Position numbers and translations under genes: made by a program. The notes under the pieces are model-generated. The model saw only the letters and a program-made list of their open reading frames with translations, did no database searches and was not told the origin of the DNA. Shown here piece by piece: positions 59,383-64,000 of a DNA stretch of 64,000 nt (its first letter is position 1; each line of letters begins with the position of its first letter). The stretch is taken from the NCBI GenBank assembly GCA_038093515.1, contig JBBPSI010000004.1, positions 62,001-126,000 on the forward strand. Reading direction: 5' to 3'. The stretch is from Butyriboletus loyo (lineage: Eukaryota > Basidiomycota > Agaricomycetes > Boletales > Boletaceae).

Positions 59383-60665
59383 ATGCACACCTCCAAGCGA
59401 CCACGCGCTTCTCCCCGCTTATCAGACGCGCCATCATCCCACACGACCTCGTCCATCAACAAAGACCAAGCACAACACCAAGATCAAGAATTGCCACCCA
59501 TGCTCAAGTCCTCTCGAACATCCGACGCACAAGCCCGCGATCGCGCCCTGTTGTGCACGTTACCCCCCACTTGCAATCCGCCACTCAACAAACCCTCCCC
59601 GATCGCCAACTCGCGCGATCTCGAGATTCACTACGGGAAATACCACGCGCATGTGTGTGAGCAACGGGGGTGTGGGTGTGTCTTTCCAGATGCGCACCTT
59701 TTGGAGTTGGTGAGGATGTCGATCCGTCCATGGCATCGTCGTCGTGGATGTTTTGTCACTGATGGTTATATGATCATCGACAGCATCAGACGGAGTGTCA
59801 CGATCCACTTTCTGCGGTGCGGAAAGAGAGGGGAGAAAAGATCGTGCGTATTCCCAACTGTCGATCCATCGCCATCGAGGCACTTAGCCGGAGGGGGTTA
59901 TTGTAGTTCGCTTGCCATTTACTTTCGTGTCCACGTCTGTTCTCAACACCTAAAGCACGAAGGTTACATCTCATTCAAGCGCATTCATACCCAAAGGAAT
60001 TTTTTTTTGCTGTTACTAACAAGGGGGTCGGTGGCCTCTTGAAGAGATGGGGAGATGGAGCGAGCATGATACGGGGAACATGGAAGCCGAGGGACGACAG
60101 TAAAGGACATGATCACAAAACTGAGGAAAAGGAAAACATGGAAGTAGACTCTGACTCTGACTCTGAGGAAGAAGACGAGGATGGGGAAGATTTTGATGAG
60201 GGGGAGGAGGGTGAAGAAACTCCTAAAGCACGACACAACGACGGAAACAACGCTAGATCTCCCGCGGTTTCCCCAAAACCATCATCCCCTCGGCAATCGA
60301 ACGTACGCTCGTCTTCGTTATCGTACGGACAAGTGGACGATCTAGCACAGTCGATGAGCTCACTCTCGTTGGTGCCGCCAGCGATTCGGTTTGGACGGGG
60401 CGGGAAAGGTGGGGGATTCATGCATCCTGAACTACATAATCCCCAAGTAGTAAGAGGCAACTTTGGTCCAAGAGGAAGAGGAAGGGCTAGGATCGCTACG
60501 AATGTTCACCCACATACAGGACATGCGCGTGAAGGTGGAATCCTCTCAGATGCGCCTGCCAAACGAGGTGGATATACCAGGGGGGGGTTCCCTCCTCGCG
60601 GAACAACCCGGGGTGGGGTTAACCATTTTCAAGGTGGGGTTAAGGGAAGGGGCAGCGAGTCATGA
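59383..60665 (+). CDS. ZNF511-type C2H2 zinc-finger protein
   Basis: Exons 59383-59709, 59784-59843 and 59907-60665 total 381 codons plus stop. The zinc-finger block reads HYGKYHAHVCEQRGCGCVFP, HLLELHQTECHDPLSAVRKE, RGEKIFACHLLSCPRLFSTP, KARRLHLIQAHSYPKEFFFA, i.e. three C2H2 units spread over the three exons, as in ZNF511. Then VTNKGVGGLLKRWGDGASMI with RGTWKPR, a strongly acidic run (DSDSDSEEEDEDGEDFDEGEE) and an RGG-type C-terminus (RGRGRARI, GGYTRGGFPPRG). The combination suggests a nuclear RNA/chromatin-associated role, but the family is little studied. Ends are clear. Confidence 0.82.
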
Positions 60666-61373
60666 AAAAACGATACACGTAGCGTATGCATATGGTTGCT
60701 CAGGGTCAGAGGTGAAGGTGTATGGTATCTGAAGGATATGAAACCCATCTGGTTTGATGAGAAGCGTAAACGGCACGAGGTGATTCAGCTGACCGGGCCG
60801 ATGTACTGGTCATACGTTGAGGATGAGATGGGGATTCACAAGGATCGACGGGCAACAAGAGTCTCCCCAATGCTACACCGAACGACGACGCTTTTGTCCC
60901 CATTCCACGATCTTTATTAGAAGACGCCGTGTGAGAGCGCTCGGCTTGTGGTACGTTGAAACGAAGCCTAGTCAAAGCTGCAGCGTGAGACTAATCCATT
61001 GTTTCACTGGTGGTGTCGCAAGGCTGGTTGATCTTCACAGGGACTGGCGGGCGGTTGTTAGCAACTGAAGAGGGTTGTTACATAAACGGTAATTGTTGTG
61101 ACGGACAATGAATCGTGTTCTTGTTTGTGGGTGCCAGTTACAGTCTAGCGGCCATTATGCTCCCTTCCAATTGTCCGCAAATCCTTCATAAGCCCGTTCG
61201 TTCGATGGACCATGTCTCAGAGTTGAGCTAGTCTCGCCCAGCATATTCATATTCCCCTTTTCCCCTTGCTTTCTGAATCTCTGTCTCACTGTCATGGATA
61301 CATGTATGCCTCCCCCCTTCTCGTCTCCTGCTCCGAGCTGACTTGCGTTCCAGACATCCCGAATCACCCCGCA
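60666..61373. other. intergenic between tandem plus-strand genes
   Basis: About 700 bases; 3' flank and promoter. The single ORF at 60696-60920 has no support. Confidence 0.4.
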
Positions 61374-62867
61374 ATGGCGCTGCACTTCCATTCCACTATT
61401 AAAACTGATTATCCATTCCTCGCTCATCCCCCTCAGAAAAAACGTCCCTTCCAGCCTCTCCCTGCCTCGCCCTCGGCCCCCACCCAACCCCGCCGCAGGT
61501 CCAGCACGTTCTCCGCGATCGCTGCCTGGGCTGCTCACGTGCAGCCTGGTTCCCCCGCGTCCCTCTCTCCCCGCTCCCCGCATCGCCGTCTTTCCCTCCG
61601 TAAAGGTCGTCGTTCTTCCGTTGCCGCATCTTTCCTCCACATCCCGCCCACACCGACCACTGCCCACTTAACCACCCCCTCCATCCGTGACTTCAAGGCC
61701 GATCTCACCACCGTTGGCTACACTTCTGTTTTCCTCCAAATCCCTAACACCCCCGTTTCTGCTACACTATCCCTCGCTATCAAACCCCCATCTTCAAACG
61801 CTGCCAAGAACACCCCCATCTCACCTATCCCTTCTTATACCCGCAAACCTTGTGGTCTCACCCGTTTCCGTTCACTCTCCGTCCTTCGATCCCAGAGCAA
61901 GTCCAAATTCGTTCGTCTTGACTCCCCTAAAAAAATGGAGGCCAAAGCTGCCGCTACTTCTGCTGCCATCGTCAAGCGCAAGAAAGCCAAATACGTTATG
62001 CGTCCACCCCCTCTCGTTAACGAGCTTGCTCTCATGCAGTTCACCGACGGCGGCTGCATGGATGATAACATCAAACGTATCATGGAAGTCCAGGCCAAGG
62101 CTGCCGGTTCCGTCGGTCTTGCCGACGTTTACCGCGATGGCGAAGGTGGTATCTGGTGGGACCGGGATGAGGAATTGGAATATACCCATCTCCTTCCAGA
62201 GGGCGTCGGTTCTCGCCCTCATGCTACAGGTGATCACCGATGGGTCACCTTTGGCGGCAACACGTCGTCTTCTACGGCGGGTATACCAGGTGAGGAACGA
62301 CGCGGCAGCGTATCGACCCAGGATTCCGATCTGGATCCACAGTACATCGTTCAACCCACCGATTTGCTTGACCTCGCGCTGCCTGGAAGCACCATCGTAC
62401 CCCTTGTGACGCACAAACCTGCCACGTCCGTCCTCTCCATTCCTTCTCGACCACGTCGCGATGCGAAGCACCTGCGGAAGCCCGACTTCTTGGTCGACGT
62501 AGCATTTTCGCGCTTCCATGCCTCCCCCAAGTTTCCGACCTCGGCGGGTACGGGGAAAGCAAGGAGACGGCCGGCACCGCTCAAGCTTTCTCCGCCGAGT
62601 CCGGCATCCAAGCGGCCGACGAATTCGCCGGTCGATGCGGACAAGGTCCGGAAGGACTTTATCGAGGCTAGTTTTGAGCCTGCAGTTCTAGTGACGCCAA
62701 CCACGCCGGTGGATGCGCGCACGCGACTCGTCGGAAGCAGTCGGGCGATGAACACGCCCCGGCGGACTGTCAATGACGGTCTGATGAGTTTGGGGATAAA
62801 GAAGAAACCATCCATGTTGAACATGATCGGACTCTTTAGATCGGCGAGAAAGAAAGACGTGTGTTAG
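61374..62867 (+). CDS. basic, Ser/Pro-rich protein of unknown function
   Basis: Apparently intron-free: 497 codons plus stop from ATG 61374. The frame is open further upstream, but no better ATG exists there. The first 200 residues are Ser/Pro/Arg-rich (RRRSSTFSAIAAWAAHV, SPHRRLSLRKGRRSSV). A more conserved-looking core follows (AKYVMRPPPLVNELALMQF, GGCMDDNIKRIMEVQAKAAG, VYRDGEGGIWWDRDEELEYT), then another disordered half ending PSMLNMIGLFRSARKKDVC. No known domain. Many basic-Ser motifs suggest phosphorylation. Its single long exon is unusual among its intron-rich neighbours. Confidence 0.7.
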   Translation: MALHFHSTIKTDYPFLAHPPQKKRPFQPLPASPSAPTQPRRRSSTFSAIAAWAAHVQPGSPASLSPRSPHRRLSLRKGRRSSVAASFLHIPPTPTTAHLTTPSIRDFKADLTTVGYTSVFLQIPNTPVSATLSLAIKPPSSNAAKNTPISPIPSYTRKPCGLTRFRSLSVLRSQSKSKFVRLDSPKKMEAKAAATSAAIVKRKKAKYVMRPPPLVNELALMQFTDGGCMDDNIKRIMEVQAKAAGSVGLADVYRDGEGGIWWDRDEELEYTHLLPEGVGSRPHATGDHRWVTFGGNTSSSTAGIPGEERRGSVSTQDSDLDPQYIVQPTDLLDLALPGSTIVPLVTHKPATSVLSIPSRPRRDAKHLRKPDFLVDVAFSRFHASPKFPTSAGTGKARRRPAPLKLSPPSPASKRPTNSPVDADKVRKDFIEASFEPAVLVTPTTPVDARTRLVGSSRAMNTPRRTVNDGLMSLGIKKKPSMLNMIGLFRSARKKDVC

Positions 62868-63932
62868 GTGTGTCGGGGGTAGTATTGTCTTTCCTTATCG
62901 TTTCGATTTGTTTTGTGTCCCTGTTGTGGGCGACGGTTGTATTTTTAGTCCTCCGTCTGTCGTGTAGCCTTAGTACTTTATGGTTGTTGATACCCTTATG
63001 TTCATGCTGGATTGACCTTATGCACCACCCTACCACCATGCCTTTAATTCTACCGTACAGCTCCGCCAGGCCTAATATCATTGCGATAAAATGTATCGGG
63101 TATCCATAATGCGTCGGCTTTACAGCGGTTTTGCTTATCGCGGTGCCTTGCACAACGAGCAAACTGCTGAATTTTACATCGTGCCACCCCTTGAGAAATT
63201 AGAAAGGTGCGTGAGCGGTCCATCAAGATTGTGCACCGCCTATTTCATGCATCAGAACGCCCAAAATTATGAAGAGACGTTTTGGGTTTGAATCTGGGAA
63301 AATCATAGGCTCGTCGCAAGCCCGGGCCACACAAGTGCCTCTATCTCCCCAAACTCTTGAGGAGACGGCAGCACTTATGCAACGAAAGGTCTCAAGCTAG
63401 TCCATCGTCCCTAGTAGTACATTCGATCGCCCTTTCGGCAAGTTACTTCCCTCGACAGTGTCCAATTTCTCAGCGCCACCCTCTCGGCACGGGCTTGTTC
63501 AAGGATCAATCAAGTGGTGATTGGAATGCCTTGCCGTTGAACTGATGTCCCGCGATTGTACGACAATAAATTTATCCTGTAGGTGATGCTGTGCATTTCA
63601 TCCGTGGCAAAGGCTGATATGGCCTGTCCGAAACACATTACTTTGTACCACGCTACGGTTTTTCTCATGGATTCTCTTGCATTGCATGCAGAGTCACGGG
63701 TTGAGAGCCATCATGATCTGATGCACCCATGATATTTTTTGGTGGGGTTTCCCTCGAGGCTGATGATTTGATGTGAGCATCCCATGTCCTTCCACTGGCT
63801 CGGCGGCCAGGTATTACTATGATTCCACTGCCTCGAGGGATGTATAAATATGATGAACTGTGAGCTCGGTTTTGCCATCGTTTCCCGTTCCTGCTAACTG
63901 AACCCAGCCGACTCCATACAACTTGATGAATC
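62868..63932. other. intergenic, right end
   Basis: About 1 kb without a supported gene until the TATA box and ATG at the edge. Confidence 0.4.
63843..63850 (+). promoter_or_regulatory. TATA box
   Basis: TATAAATA lies 90 bases upstream of the ATG at 63933, consistent with a promoter for a gene running off the right edge. Confidence 0.4.
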
Positions 63933-64000
63933 ATGTCCACCAACCCACTTCTTCCGCTGTATGGACCGATATACGGCTCATTGTACTTTTCTGTTATTAT
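63933..64000 (+). CDS. start of a possible DUF6534-type membrane protein (truncated by window)
   Basis: The open frame from ATG 63933 to the end reads MSTNPLLPLYGPIYGSLYFS followed by VI. The short polar start, Gly-rich turn and first hydrophobic segment resemble DUF6534 proteins, including the one at 48700-50527 (MSTSDALGWAPGLIGYTVST). Only 22 codons are visible, so the identity is tentative. Confidence 0.35.
   Translation, partial: MSTNPLLPLYGPIYGSLYFSVI

Overview
The window is nuclear DNA of a filamentous basidiomycete, most likely an Agaricomycete. Genes are packed on both strands and split by many 45-75 base GT-AG introns, often with CTGAC/CTGAT-like branch sites. Micro-exons of 14-28 bases recur. 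The gene repertoire fits as well: a seven-membrane DUF6534-type protein, the wreck of a TPR-CHAT gene, an expanded-type BCS1 AAA ATPase and Ser/Thr-rich surface proteins. Exon coordinates were worked out by hand from reading frame, splice sites and protein similarity. Small errors are possible, and where the first exon is unsure the entry says so.

Left part (1-21 kb): DCN1 (cullin neddylation, minus), an unknown proline-rich protein (minus), MPP6 (nuclear exosome cofactor, plus), a five-membrane protein with a long tail (minus), FES1 (Hsp70 exchange factor, minus), an eight-membrane unknown (plus), then a Golgi pair transcribed head to head: GPHR/Golgi pH regulator (minus) and AKR1 ankyrin-DHHC palmitoyltransferase (plus).

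Middle (21-39 kb): a decayed CHAT-domain pseudogene, then a run in which six of seven genes act in or on mitochondria: RPO41 RNA polymerase, (a candidate meiotic MEI4), IF1/INH1, ATP14, ATP4, DNM1 fission dynamin, and a BCS1-type AAA ATPase. INH1 and ATP14 share a 163-base intergenic promoter, and ATP4 lies 0.6 kb further on, so three nuclear ATP-synthase-related genes are adjacent.

Right part (39-64 kb): SYS1 (Golgi trafficking, minus) head to head with a DPP IV-family dipeptidyl aminopeptidase (plus), a gene-poor stretch, a DUF6534 protein (minus), a Mid2-like single-pass Ser/Thr-rich sensor (minus) head to head with a probable GPI-anchored secreted protein (plus), ARP2 (plus) convergent with a KHDC4/BLOM7-type KH protein (minus), a ZNF511-type C2H2 protein (plus), an unknown basic protein (plus), and at the right edge the start of a possible second DUF6534 protein.

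The most notable organisation is the mitochondrial gene neighbourhood and the four divergent pairs whose members share a compartment or process. I found no CRISPR array, rRNA, convincing tRNA or intact transposon.
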